Counted from the stretch's first letter, positions 1 through 8,545 are shown. The stretch: 64,000 nucleotides of DNA from an uncultured bacterium (GCA_902776035.1 CACYOO010000007.1:112310-176309); one strand, 5' to 3'. The notes: generated from the sequence alone by a model not told the origin. A program made the numbers and translations.

Positions 1-1431
1 ATCAATTCCCCATGGCTGTTGATAAAAAATAATGTCACATTTAAAATCTTCTATTGGTAAAAAACTGCTTTCTTCAGTATTATACAATTTTTCATAATTA
101 ACATTATCACTATCAAAAAGTTTGCAGTTCATTTCCATAAATTCTTCATTTGTACGGTTTTTCCATGTATTTGGGGATGCAGTTAAATACATAACAGGTT
201 CAAAATATTTTGATTTTTGAAATTCTTTGTATAAATTTTTAATTGAATACCAATTTTCGGTTTCATAAAATAAAAATGCAACTTTTATTTTTCTGAATTT
301 TGCAATAAATCTTAGTTTTAAAACATGAAGAAAGTACTTGAATCTTAATAATTTATTTTTTATATTTCCAATATTAAAGTTAAAAATTTGTCTTTCAAAC
401 AAATATAAAATTATTCTATCAGTTCTGTTTTCAATTTCCAATACGGGTTCAAAAAGTTTCTTAATAAATAATTTATTATAATGTTTTATAGTATTTTCAA
501 GTTTTTTGTATATAGCCATACTTTCTTCATTTTTTTTAGAATATTTTTTATATTCTTTTTTTATTAATCTAATATATTTAATATTGTCTTTTTTTACACA
601 AACATTATATGAAGAATAAAAATAATATAGAAGAGATTCTATAATATCATAAAGAGATGCATGGTAAATATCATCTTTATTTTTAATTTTATCAGATGAA
701 TAAATTGTTTCCTTTAGTATTTTTGCTACTTCATAGGTATGAGACATAGTATCTGTAGTATTTTTAGTTAAACTTGATAATACGTTTATTCTATAATAAT
801 AAAGTCCTGTATCTAAAATACTAATTGACTCAGCGTTAATATAAGCTCTGGTTGAAAAAACAATATCTTCACAACATTGTATGTTTAATGGAAATAATAC
901 ATTATTTTTATGAATAAAATCTGTTCTATATAATTTACCGCAGGATAAAAGAGGACCTTTAATAAAATCTTCATAATAATCGCTAAACTTTATGTTTCCA
1001 CCTTCTGCAAATTCTTCAAGCTTTTCCAATCTTCTATCTTTTACAAAAGAATCATTTTGGTATTTTATATAAGCAAAAAGTAATATATCAGATTTTCTTT
1101 TTTCTATTGTTTCATATAATAATTCACAGCTATCTTCTCTTATCCAATCATCAGAATCCACTATTGTAAAGTATTTGCCTTTTACCTGTTTAATTCCATT
1201 ATTATATGCACTTGACACTCCTTGATTTTTCTGATTAAAAATCTTGATTCTACTGTCTTTAGAAGCATATTCTTCTAAAATTTGAGGTGAAGAATCAGTT
1301 GAACCGTCATTAACACAGATTATTTCAATATCTTCTAATGTTTGATTAATTAAGCTATCAAGACACTCTCTTAAATATTTTTCAACGTTATAAACAGGTA
1401 CTATAATAGAAATTTTAATATTATTATTCAT
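1..1431 (-). CDS. GT2 glycosyltransferase with appended CDP-glycerol-transferase-like domain (partial, runs off left edge)
   Basis: The frame is open from an ATG at 1431 to the window edge (477 codons, no stop), so the C-terminus is missing. The N-terminus has a classic GT-A inverting fold: SIIVPVYN near residue 8, ICVNDGSTD near 40 and the metal-binding VDSDDW near residue 96. This predicts transfer of a sugar from a nucleotide donor in the cytoplasm. After about residue 370 the sequence changes to KVAFLFYETENWYS...IIFYQQPW, which resembles the N-terminal domain of the next upstream gene (RVAFYVFEKAKW...IVFFQQHVW). That resemblance suggests a bifunctional GT2 plus polyol-phosphate transferase protein, as in some capsule and teichoic-acid polymerases. 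It is the last visible gene of the 1-6355 operon, 33 bases after its neighbour. GT2 membership is firm; the substrate is unknown. Confidence 0.85.
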   Translation of the reverse strand, partial: MNNNIKISIIVPVYNVEKYLRECLDSLINQTLEDIEIICVNDGSTDSSPQILEEYASKDSRIKIFNQKNQGVSSAYNNGIKQVKGKYFTIVDSDDWIREDSCELLYETIEKRKSDILLFAYIKYQNDSFVKDRRLEKLEEFAEGGNIKFSDYYEDFIKGPLLSCGKLYRTDFIHKNNVLFPLNIQCCEDIVFSTRAYINAESISILDTGLYYYRINVLSSLTKNTTDTMSHTYEVAKILKETIYSSDKIKNKDDIYHASLYDIIESLLYYFYSSYNVCVKKDNIKYIRLIKKEYKKYSKKNEESMAIYKKLENTIKHYNKLFIKKLFEPVLEIENRTDRIILYLFERQIFNFNIGNIKNKLLRFKYFLHVLKLRFIAKFRKIKVAFLFYETENWYSIKNLYKEFQKSKYFEPVMYLTASPNTWKNRTNEEFMEMNCKLFDSDNVNYEKLYNTEESSFLPIEDFKCDIIFYQQPWGID

Positions 1432-1464
1432 ATAAATTTTATCCTTTTTGCTATAATCTAAATT

Positions 1465-2748
1465 TTAAAATAAAACTGATCTTAAATCATTCATTATATT
1501 TTTGCTCGCATTTTGATTTGCAAATTTTAAATTTTGCAATGTTTCCTTTCTCATTTCTGCCTTATAATCATCATCTTTTACAATAATTCTATCCAATGTT
1601 TCAATTAATTCCCGATTATCATGTGTTTCATAAAAACAATTAAACATTGGCTCCATTTCTTTACATGGCCAATTAATTGAATTTGGATTTACCATATGAA
1701 TTAAAGGTTTATCTGTACAAAAATATTCAGTTAAAAAACTGCCACAATCTGTTAACATTGCTTTTGAATTTGCAAAATATTCATAATAATCCGAATCCAA
1801 AGATACTATACCGATTTTCTCCCATTCATTATAATAATCTTCAATACAATCTTTTGGTACATTCATGTTTGCAATTGTATCTTTAAGTATTGGATGTGGT
1901 TTAAATACCCAAGTATATTCAGGATGTTTTTTTGCATATTCAAGTATTAATTTTGAGTTATAAGTAAATGTCGAATAGTAAAAATGACATTTTGATAGTG
2001 GATGTTGTATTGAAAAATGTGGTGCATAAATTATATATTTTTTATCTGTTATTTTATCTTTGTTAATGTAAAATAAATCTAGTGCAGGATGCCCTGTTGT
2101 TTTTATATTATTGGTAAATCCGCATATTTTCTTATAATGTTCTTTTAAATTGTCATTTAAGCAATAAAATCTGAACAGTTTAGTACACCATTCACTATAG
2201 TCATATTTTGCATTGCCATAATTTGGTACATTATAAGGTACATAACAACAAAGAGCATATTTAGAAACTTCGTCTATATCGTTAATTTTAGCATTCCAAA
2301 CGTGCTGTTGAAAAAAAACAATATCAGGATTGTATTGTTTAAGTGGTATATGTTTATTACATTCAATATCAAAACCTAATTTACACTCTATCCCTTTACT
2401 TTTAAAAAATTCTAAAAGAAAATTGAATTTTTCTTTCTTAGTTTCTTTACTATAGCTTACATCTCTACCCATAGTAAAACCTAAAATTACAAACGGTTCA
2501 AATCGGTCATCTTCTTTCATTAATTTATATAATGTATCAGTTTTCCATTTGGCTTTTTCAAATACATAAAAAGCAACTCTAATTTTGTCTTTTGTTTTTA
2601 GTTTTTTTAAAATTGAATCATAAGAAACCGTTATTTGATTTATTGTGCTTAATGTTTTTGATGTTTGGGATGTAACAATAAATCCATTTTTTTTGTATAT
2701 ATAATTCGTTATGATTTTATCTTTTAAATATGATAGATTATTTCTCAT
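1465..2748 (-). CDS. CDP-glycerol glycerophosphotransferase family protein (TagB/TagF-like)
   Basis: This 427-residue protein matches the family that moves glycerol- or ribitol-phosphate from a CDP donor onto an acceptor in teichoic acids and teichoic-like capsules. Recognisable pieces are YIIYAPHFSIQHPL near residue 238, a long WVFKPHPILKD motif near 283, and TDCGSFLTEYFCTDKPLI near 335, where the conserved DxS-S-x-x-E-pattern of these enzymes lies. The N-terminal part (residues 55-160) resembles the C-terminal domain of the adjacent GT2 protein. No clear ribosome binding site precedes the ATG, so translation may be coupled to the upstream gene 46 bases away. Together with the cytidylyltransferase at 5642-6355 it points to a polyol-phosphate-containing surface polymer. 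The exact polyol is not determinable. Confidence 0.8.
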   Translation of the reverse strand: MRNNLSYLKDKIITNYIYKKNGFIVTSQTSKTLSTINQITVSYDSILKKLKTKDKIRVAFYVFEKAKWKTDTLYKLMKEDDRFEPFVILGFTMGRDVSYSKETKKEKFNFLLEFFKSKGIECKLGFDIECNKHIPLKQYNPDIVFFQQHVWNAKINDIDEVSKYALCCYVPYNVPNYGNAKYDYSEWCTKLFRFYCLNDNLKEHYKKICGFTNNIKTTGHPALDLFYINKDKITDKKYIIYAPHFSIQHPLSKCHFYYSTFTYNSKLILEYAKKHPEYTWVFKPHPILKDTIANMNVPKDCIEDYYNEWEKIGIVSLDSDYYEYFANSKAMLTDCGSFLTEYFCTDKPLIHMVNPNSINWPCKEMEPMFNCFYETHDNRELIETLDRIIVKDDDYKAEMRKETLQNLKFANQNASKNIMNDLRSVLF

Positions 2749-2794
2749 AATGTTTTCAACTTTCTTAATGTATTATATACCTAAATATATTTTT

Positions 2795-3913
2795 TTAAAT
2801 TAATTCATTTGGAATAGCATATAATATAGTTTCCGTACAATCTGCCCTATAATGTCCAAGTATAAAATTATAGTTTTCAAGATTTTCCCTTAAATATACA
2901 GGGATTTCAACAAAATCTTGATTTGAATGATAAATTGATATTGCAAGTTGACATCTGGATTTTTTAATTGCATTTATGGCACCTTTTAGAGCTTCCATTT
3001 CTGCACCTTCAATATCCATTTTTATCAAATCAGGATAAACATTATTTTCTTCACAAAAATCATCAAGTTTTATAACATCCACTGTAATTTCTGTTTGATT
3101 TTTAAAACAAGAACGATTCATAGTCGAAAAATCTGTACAAATTGATTCCGAAAAAGAATCATTATTAATTAAAAACTTAGCTTTTCCCTTTTCACTTCCG
3201 ATACATTTTTGAACAATTTTTAATTTATCATTTTTTATAATGGGTTCAATTGCTTCATTTGCACAAACATCATATATAGCTTCAAAGCCATATATATGTT
3301 CTAAATTCGGTAAAAATTTATTGTATGCAACAGCATTTAAACCATTACAAAATCCAATATCAAAAATGGTTTTAACAGCATTCTTATTAACTTTATCAAG
3401 ATATTGTCTTGAAATTACACTAAAATTTAAAGATGAAGGGAATGTAGCATTATAATATTCGGAAATTAAACTCTTATCTTTTAAACCAAGTCTTACATCA
3501 AATAAAAGCTTGTATAAGTTTTTATCTTCCTGTCTTTCGAAAATATTTAATGCTTTTTCAAAAGTTTCATTTGCAAAACGATAGTATTTATACAAAAAAT
3601 TTGTTTGTTCAAGTACATTGTAGTCGTATATTCTTAGAATATGCATTGCATTTGATACATTTACTTTTGTAGACATAATTACCATATCGCATTTTAAATT
3701 TTTATCAATAAATTCTTTTAAAGTATATATCGGCAAATCTGCGAAATTTCCTTTTACAAAGTTATCAATAAAACAAGCAATTTCAACATTCTTTTTGTAT
3801 TTTTTTATATCCTCTAAAATTCTTTCTCCGGCAGGACAAGCCCCAAAAATTGCAACGGTAGAATTATCTTCAAATTTATCAAACAGTTGTTCCCTTAATA
3901 AAGCTTTATACAT
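2795..3913 (-). CDS. FkbM family methyltransferase with N-terminal Rossmann-like domain
   Basis: The start is placed at 3913 because AGGAGG lies 7 bases upstream of that ATG; an in-frame ATG at 3949 would overlap the preceding gene by 35 bases without a better site. Residues ~15-110 form a nucleotide-binding-like domain (VAIFGACPAGERIL, then CFIDN), as seen fused to other surface-sugar modifying enzymes. Residues ~180-370 are the SAM-dependent FkbM methyltransferase: TIFDIGFCNGLNAVAY (glycine-rich SAM loop), a YGFEAI acidic loop and the family signature DLIKMDIEGAEMEAL. It likely O-methylates a sugar of the polymer made by this operon. The stop of the AraD-like gene is one base upstream, so the two are translationally linked. 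The methylated position is unknown. Confidence 0.85.
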   Translation of the reverse strand: MYKALLREQLFDKFEDNSTVAIFGACPAGERILEDIKKYKKNVEIACFIDNFVKGNFADLPIYTLKEFIDKNLKCDMVIMSTKVNVSNAMHILRIYDYNVLEQTNFLYKYYRFANETFEKALNIFERQEDKNLYKLLFDVRLGLKDKSLISEYYNATFPSSLNFSVISRQYLDKVNKNAVKTIFDIGFCNGLNAVAYNKFLPNLEHIYGFEAIYDVCANEAIEPIIKNDKLKIVQKCIGSEKGKAKFLINNDSFSESICTDFSTMNRSCFKNQTEITVDVIKLDDFCEENNVYPDLIKMDIEGAEMEALKGAINAIKKSRCQLAISIYHSNQDFVEIPVYLRENLENYNFILGHYRADCTETILYAIPNELI

Positions 3914-3914
3914 T

Positions 3915-4607
3915 TTATTTTCCTCCTTGTCCATAATAAGCGTTATCACCGTGTATTCTCTTATAATGTTTGTCTAAAATATATTTTGGCAGTTTAGAAT
4001 TAGGATTTAATAATAATGTTCTATAATTCATTTTAGCTAATTCTTCTACTGCAACAGCATTTAATATAGCTTTTTTTGAATCTTGTCCCCATGTAAATAC
4101 TCCATGATGTTTTACTAAAACTCCTTGAAGTGTTTTATAATCAAAAGAATTAAATGTTTCTATAATTACTTTTCCTGTATTTTTTTCATAATCGTTTTCA
4201 ACTTCTTTTTTTGTTAAAGCACGGGTACAGGGAATATCACCATAAAAATAATCAGCATGAGTTGTACCTAAAACAGAAATATCTTTGCCTGCCTGAGCAA
4301 ATGAAGTTGCAAAATTTGAATGAGTATGACAAATTCCTTTAATTTCAGAAAATGCCTTATATAATTCAATATGAATTTTAGTATCAACCGATGGTTTTAA
4401 TTTTCCTTCAATAATCTTTTCATTCATATCTACAACAACTATATCATCCGGTGTTAATTTTTCATAATCAACTCCGGATGGTTTTATAGCAATATATTTG
4501 CCATCTTTGCTTATTTGCGAAACATTTCCCCAATTGAAAAGTACAAGATTGTATTTTAACAGTAATTTATTTGCATTACATACATCTTCTTTTAATTTAT
4601 TAAACAT
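3915..4607 (-). CDS. Class II aldolase/L-ribulose-5-phosphate 4-epimerase family protein (AraD-like)
   Basis: The 230 residues match the length of L-ribulose-5-phosphate 4-epimerase. Zinc-ligand and catalytic landmarks are present: ICHTHSNFATSFAQAG near residue 95 (HxH), GTTHADYFYGDIPCTR near residue 115 and VLVKHHGVFTWG near residue 168. The known reaction interconverts L-ribulose-5-phosphate and D-xylulose-5-phosphate. Here it sits between a nucleotide-sugar SDR and an FkbM gene rather than with arabinose catabolism genes, so it more likely supplies or modifies a pentulose phosphate for polymer synthesis (inference). Its ATG overlaps the stop of the SDR gene by 8 bases, a sign of translational coupling. 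A related class II aldolase activity cannot be excluded. Confidence 0.8.
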   Translation of the reverse strand: MFNKLKEDVCNANKLLLKYNLVLFNWGNVSQISKDGKYIAIKPSGVDYEKLTPDDIVVVDMNEKIIEGKLKPSVDTKIHIELYKAFSEIKGICHTHSNFATSFAQAGKDISVLGTTHADYFYGDIPCTRALTKKEVENDYEKNTGKVIIETFNSFDYKTLQGVLVKHHGVFTWGQDSKKAILNAVAVEELAKMNYRTLLLNPNSKLPKYILDKHYKRIHGDNAYYGQGGK

Positions 4608-5652
4608 TCTGAAGTACTTCCTTTTTTATTCTAAAAGTATGTTCTATACCTTCTTTAAATTCAAACTTTGGTTTCCAACCGAGAAGTTCTAATTTATCTG
4701 AAGATAAAGTGGAATTTTGAACCTTTGATCCTCCTTGAAGTTCAATTTGCCCCATTTCTCCATATGCAACGTTTACATTTGCAATTTCAGCCAATGTATT
4801 TGCATAATCTTTTAATAATACATTTCCGTTTTTGGAAGCCACATTATAAACTTCAGATGTTTTACCGTACAAAAGAATTGTTAATAAAGCACTCACGGCA
4901 TCTGCTACATAGCAATATGACCTTTTTTGTAAACCTGAACTTTTTAAAATAATATTTTCATTATTTAAAGCTTTATTTAAAAATTGAACATCAGCTTTTG
5001 AACTGTTTAATTTAATCGTCGGTCCATAAATATAACCCAATCTTGCAATAACAATATCTGAATTATGCTCTTTTATATATGCCTGACATAATGTTTCAGA
5101 TAATCTCTTACTTTCAGGATAACAAGAGCGTGGAATCATAAAATTTACATAACCGATATCATCTTCTTTAAAACAGTCAATATTCTCTTTTTCACCATAT
5201 ACTTCCAATGTTGATAAAAATATTGCTTTACAATTTTTATTTTTCAAAGCAAAGTCTAGAATATTTGATGTTCCAATAATATTTAGTTTAATTGTTTCGA
5301 TAGGTTTATTTGCATATAAGGCAGGGTGAGTGTTGCTTGCCCCATGAAAAATGTAATCAACCTGTTCATTGCAAACTATCGGATTAGTAATATCCTGTAT
5401 TATAGGATTAAATAACAGTTCATTTTTATAACTTGAAAATCTTTCTTCCAAGCTGTTTTCAGATGAAAAAGTTGCTATTATTTTTGTATTATAGTTCAAA
5501 TTTTTATTCATATACATTAAAGTATCAATTAAAAATGAGCCAACTAAACCGCTTGAACCGGTTATAAAAATTGTTTTATTTTTTAATAATGAATATTTAT
5601 CATAAATAATTCTTTTAATATCATTTTGGTACAATTCATTATTAATATACAT
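4600..5652 (-). CDS. NAD-dependent epimerase/dehydratase (extended SDR) for nucleotide sugar
   Basis: A 350-residue extended short-chain dehydrogenase/reductase. Residues ~25-38 carry the NAD-binding TGSSGLVGSF (GxxGxxG), LSTLEVYGE near 143 supplies the catalytic Ser/Thr, and CYPESKR near 177 supplies the YxxxK pair. The GYIYGP stretch near residue 205 is typical of UDP- or dTDP-sugar epimerases, dehydratases and decarboxylases. A GAGG-containing ribosome binding site lies inside the end of the upstream cytidylyltransferase gene, and the two reading frames overlap by 11 bases. The nucleotide carrier could be CDP given that neighbour, but this is inference and the exact substrate is open. Confidence 0.85.
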   Translation of the reverse strand: MYINNELYQNDIKRIIYDKYSLLKNKTIFITGSSGLVGSFLIDTLMYMNKNLNYNTKIIATFSSENSLEERFSSYKNELLFNPIIQDITNPIVCNEQVDYIFHGASNTHPALYANKPIETIKLNIIGTSNILDFALKNKNCKAIFLSTLEVYGEKENIDCFKEDDIGYVNFMIPRSCYPESKRLSETLCQAYIKEHNSDIVIARLGYIYGPTIKLNSSKADVQFLNKALNNENIILKSSGLQKRSYCYVADAVSALLTILLYGKTSEVYNVASKNGNVLLKDYANTLAEIANVNVAYGEMGQIELQGGSKVQNSTLSSDKLELLGWKPKFEFKEGIEHTFRIKKEVLQNV

Positions 5653-6355
5653 TTTTTGCTTCCTCTTGTTTTAACAATGCTTTAAAAATATCTATATCGT
5701 CTTGCGTTGTTATTTTAAGGTTCTTTTCGGAACCGACAGAAAAATATATTTCTTTTCCAAGTTCTATCATAAGAGTACAGCTTGCAACAGAATTAGTTAT
5801 ACCGAGTTCTTTTGCTTTTTTATGTGCTTCTATTAAATCTTTTAAGAAAAAACCATGTGGCGTTTGAGTCCTTTTCAATTTTTCTCTCGGATATGATTTG
5901 TTTGAAGAAATGCCGTCTTCCGTTTCAAGCATTGCTTCTTGACAAGGAATACATGCAATTGCATTTCCTCTTTTTTTTGTAACAGCAAGACAGTCTGATA
6001 TAATATCCTTTGATAGCATTGGACGATTACCGTCATGCACCATTACAATAGAATCACTGCTATAATACTTTTCAAGTTCAAATATACCGTTTTTGATTGA
6101 TTCTTGTCCAACGTTACCGGCTTGTACAATATGTTTTAATTTTGTAATTTCATATTGCTTTGCATAACTTTCAAGAATATTTTCCCATCCATTTAAACAA
6201 ACAACCGCAATAACATCAACTGATGGATGATTTTGAAATTTTTCCATTGTATAAGCTATAATCGGTTTATCAAAAACAGACATAAATTGTTTTGGAACAG
6301 CATGCTGCATCCTCGTACTCATTCCGCCTGCTATAATTAATCCTATATTTGTCAT
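5642..6355 (-). CDS. IspD/TarI family cytidylyltransferase
   Basis: This 237-residue enzyme has the family nucleotide-binding start LIIAGGMSTRM followed by VPKQF, a VMVHDGNRPML motif near residue 100, and the C-terminal NLKITTQDDIDIFKAL signature. The family contains IspD (CDP-methylerythritol, isoprenoid route) and TarI (CDP-ribitol or related CDP-polyols for teichoic acid). Its place at the head of a surface-polymer operon, with a CDP-glycerol-transferase-like gene downstream, favours a TarI-type role over IspD. AAAGGA precedes the ATG by 8 bases. If the genome has no second copy it could serve isoprenoid synthesis; that would need a genome-wide check. Confidence 0.8.
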   Translation of the reverse strand: MTNIGLIIAGGMSTRMQHAVPKQFMSVFDKPIIAYTMEKFQNHPSVDVIAVVCLNGWENILESYAKQYEITKLKHIVQAGNVGQESIKNGIFELEKYYSSDSIVMVHDGNRPMLSKDIISDCLAVTKKRGNAIACIPCQEAMLETEDGISSNKSYPREKLKRTQTPHGFFLKDLIEAHKKAKELGITNSVASCTLMIELGKEIYFSVGSEKNLKITTQDDIDIFKALLKQEEAKNVY

Positions 6356-6487
6356 TTGCCAATTCCTTTAAATACATTTTATGCAATGATAGTATACGAA
6401 TGTCTTATTTGTCAAGAAAAAGATATGAATATAAGTTGGTTATTAAGTTACATAAAAACTTCGAGTAAATCTATATATTTTTCATTA

Positions 6488-6520
6488 AAAAAGGAACTTG
6501 TTTTAACAAGTTCCTTTTAA
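6488..6520 (-). terminator. Rho-independent terminator of tRNA-Pro
   Basis: Read on the minus strand, the inverted repeat AAAGGAACTTG/CAAGTTCCTTT is followed by a run of T. It starts right after the encoded CCA of tRNA-Pro. Confidence 0.8.
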
Positions 6521-6521
6521 A

Positions 6522-6597
6522 TGGTCGGGATGACACGGTTCGAACGTGCGACCCCTTCGTCCCAAGCGAAGTGCGCTACCAGCTGCGCTACATCCCG
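6522..6597 (-). tRNA. tRNA-Pro (anticodon TGG), CCA encoded
   Basis: The minus strand folds into a full cloverleaf: acceptor CGGGATG with CATCCCG, an anticodon stem CTTCG/CGAAG around loop CTTGGGA (TGG anticodon), and a T arm GCACG-TTCGAAC-CGTGT closed by one G-U pair. Discriminator A and genomic CCA follow. A TATAAT box lies 7 bases upstream of the mature 5' end, and the whole leader is repeated upstream (see repeat 6587-6802). Confidence 0.95.
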
Positions 6598-6802
6598 ATA
6601 TTCAATTATACTTCACAAAACTTTCGTTTTGCTCAGGTGCGCTACCCCTCTCACAAAAACGATACTTAATCGTTTTTGTTCGGCAGAGTGCTACATCCCG
6701 ATATTCAATTATACTTCACAAAACTTTCGTTTTGCTCAGGTGCGCCACCCCCTCTCACAAAAACGATACTTAATCACTTTTGTTCGGCAGAGTGCTACAT
6801 CC
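6587..6802 (-). repeat. Tandem array of 103/104 bp units carrying the tRNA-Pro 5' end and leader
   Basis: Unit boundaries, taken at the GCTACATCC copy, are 6587-6689 (103 bp) and 6690-6793 (104 bp), ending with a fragment at 6794-6802. On the minus strand each unit starts with the first 11 bases of tRNA-Pro (CGGGATGTAGC). It then carries an 11-bp perfect hairpin (ACAAAAACGAT/ATCGTTTTTGT), a second tRNA-derived piece (GGTAGCGCAC, from the D arm), a CAAAAC-GAAA-GTTTTG hairpin, and the TATAAT-containing leader. The two units differ at only a few positions. The core TGAGCAAAACGAAA recurs, slightly changed, at the tRNA-Arg and tRNA-Phe units. The array ends exactly in the intact tRNA. Confidence 0.9.
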
Positions 6803-6887
6803 AAACGATGTACTAACGCTGATACAAAAATTCTACAATAAAGATTTTATAACGTCAAGAAAATATTATTTATATTAATAATTTATT

Positions 6888-7793
6888 TTAATCTTCGTAA
6901 AATTCATACTGCTGTGTGTTTGTATTTATATCTGTTTTACTTGTTGCAGAGTGAATTAAAGTTTTTGCAAAATCTGACATATTATTTATTGTATATGTAT
7001 TTCCTCCTGTTATAGAGCTTAAGCATGTTAAATTTCCGGCATATCTGCCTGTTATTACAACATCAATTCTTATATCTTTTCTTTTTTGCATAAGTTGTTT
7101 TGCAAACTCACAAGGATTACCTCCGCAATTTTCTCCGCCATCTGTTATTAAAACTATCTTTTTAGGAATATTTACGGAAAACTTTGCAAAATCCTCATTT
7201 ACTGCTCTGTCAAGTCCGTAAACAAGTGGTGTTGAACCACCAATCCCTACAGAATTCATGCCTGCAAGCAAGCTTGAAGAATTTGCATTCATGATAGGTG
7301 TAACTGAAGCTGTTGCACTACAATAACCGCTTGTATTTCCTAAGTAATTTTTATCTTTAGTAACAGCTACATATTTTCCATTCTTTTTTACAATTTTGGA
7401 AAGTTCCGCTATTTCAGATTTAGATTTATTATTTCCGTTACTCTGACCAAAAACTCTAAATCCCACCTGAACATTTGAAGGTATCTGTGAAACTACATAA
7501 GTCATTGTTCGTTTAGCTTCATCAATCCAACCGGACATGCTTCCTGAATAGTCCATTACTATATCTATTGCATAAGATTGCTCTCCATTATTTACGGTTT
7601 TATTTGATACATAGGAATTTGAATTATATATATTGTAATAATTTTGCTGATTTATTTTTTGAGGTGAAACGATTACATTACCTGTATTTGTTTTTACTGA
7701 ACCGTTTGTTCCTACCTTATATTTTGCAGCATAAGCAGTACAAAAAGTGAATGATAATATCAACGTACAAATAATATAAAAAATCTTTTTCAT
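6888..7793 (-). CDS. Secreted von Willebrand factor A domain protein
   Basis: The first ~22 residues are a Sec signal peptide (MKK start, hydrophobic FYIICTLILSFTF, then an AYAA cleavage-like site). From about residue 75 a vWA domain follows: DIVMDYSGSMSGW is the metal-ion-dependent adhesion site (DxSxS), GGSTPLVYGLDRA near 185 supplies the conserved Thr region, and VLITDGGENCGG near 212 supplies the second Asp. Cys pairs near residues 152 and 217-222 could form disulfides after export. vWA proteins bind ligands through Mg2+ and often take part in adhesion or complex assembly. The gene lies 5 bases downstream of the response-regulator-like gene, so the two are probably co-transcribed. The ligand is unknown. 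Confidence 0.85.
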   Translation of the reverse strand: MKKIFYIICTLILSFTFCTAYAAKYKVGTNGSVKTNTGNVIVSPQKINQQNYYNIYNSNSYVSNKTVNNGEQSYAIDIVMDYSGSMSGWIDEAKRTMTYVVSQIPSNVQVGFRVFGQSNGNNKSKSEIAELSKIVKKNGKYVAVTKDKNYLGNTSGYCSATASVTPIMNANSSSLLAGMNSVGIGGSTPLVYGLDRAVNEDFAKFSVNIPKKIVLITDGGENCGGNPCEFAKQLMQKRKDIRIDVVITGRYAGNLTCLSSITGGNTYTINNMSDFAKTLIHSATSKTDINTNTQQYEFYED

Positions 7794-7798
7794 ATTTG

Positions 7799-8545
7799 CT
7801 ACCCTAAATACGAATTTACAAGTTCATTGATGCTTTTTTGCCAATCTTCAACTTTTTCTACATAAAAAGCAGCACCTCTTTTTTCACATTCTATTTTATG
7901 TTCTTTTTTAGATGATGCAGACATTATACCTATTAATGTTGTATCATTTCTTGATTTTGATATTTTTTTTAGTTCGTCAAGCAGAATATATCCTTCACGT
8001 TCGGTAGGTATAAACAAATCCATTATAACAAATTGATATGAACTATGTTTAAAATATGATATTGCATCATAAACTTCTTTTGCTGTTGTAACAGAAAAAC
8101 CTGACCGTTTAAATAATGTACTGAGTTGATATGTTATAACCCCCAAATCATCTATAACAAGCATCTTTCCTTTTATTAAATTACCGTTGTCATCATAGAT
8201 TTTTTCAGTTGATTTTTGTATTAAACTTGCATCAATAAATTGTGTTGTTTGTTGAGTATAAACTTTAGGAACTTTTTCATCAGCTGATTTTGCAACATTA
8301 GATGAAGATTGAGTTTGTGTGCTACCGGTGTTTGAAGATGCAGGACGTTTATTTGCTAAATCAAGCTTCTTTTTTAATTCTTCAAATTCATTTTGCATAT
8401 TAGAAAAACGTATACTCACTTCATGAAGCTGTTTTTTTAACATTTGTAGTGTTATTTCTTCATTTTCGGGTGGTAACGTATCATTTAATTCAAATATTTT
8501 TTTTACAAAACTTTCATCAAGTTCTAATGTTAATTTATCTTGCAT
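7799..8545 (-). CDS. Receiver-domain protein with N-terminal coiled coil (response-regulator-like)
   Basis: The start is set at 8545, where AAGGA lies 9 bases upstream; the earlier ATG at 8584 lies upstream of the -10 box. The N-terminal ~85 residues are charged and heptad-like (coiled coil), followed by a Ser/Thr/Gln-rich linker. The last ~120 residues form a CheY-like receiver: acidic pair in MLVIDD, phospho-acceptor Asp in FVIMDLFIP, Ser in GIMSASS and Lys in FYVEKVEDW. No DNA-binding output domain is present, so signalling would be through protein contact. It appears to be the first gene of a two-gene operon with the secreted vWA protein; the link between them is not known. Confidence 0.8.
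   Translation of the reverse strand: MQDKLTLELDESFVKKIFELNDTLPPENEEITLQMLKKQLHEVSIRFSNMQNEFEELKKKLDLANKRPASSNTGSTQTQSSSNVAKSADEKVPKVYTQQTTQFIDASLIQKSTEKIYDDNGNLIKGKMLVIDDLGVITYQLSTLFKRSGFSVTTAKEVYDAISYFKHSSYQFVIMDLFIPTEREGYILLDELKKISKSRNDTTLIGIMSASSKKEHKIECEKRGAAFYVEKVEDWQKSINELVNSYLG

Noticed and set aside
6521..6841. Open frames of 106 and 75 codons on the plus strand
   Set aside because: They run antisense through tRNA-Pro and its repeat units; the MTRFERATPSS-type peptide is a well-known false protein from antisense tRNA sequence.
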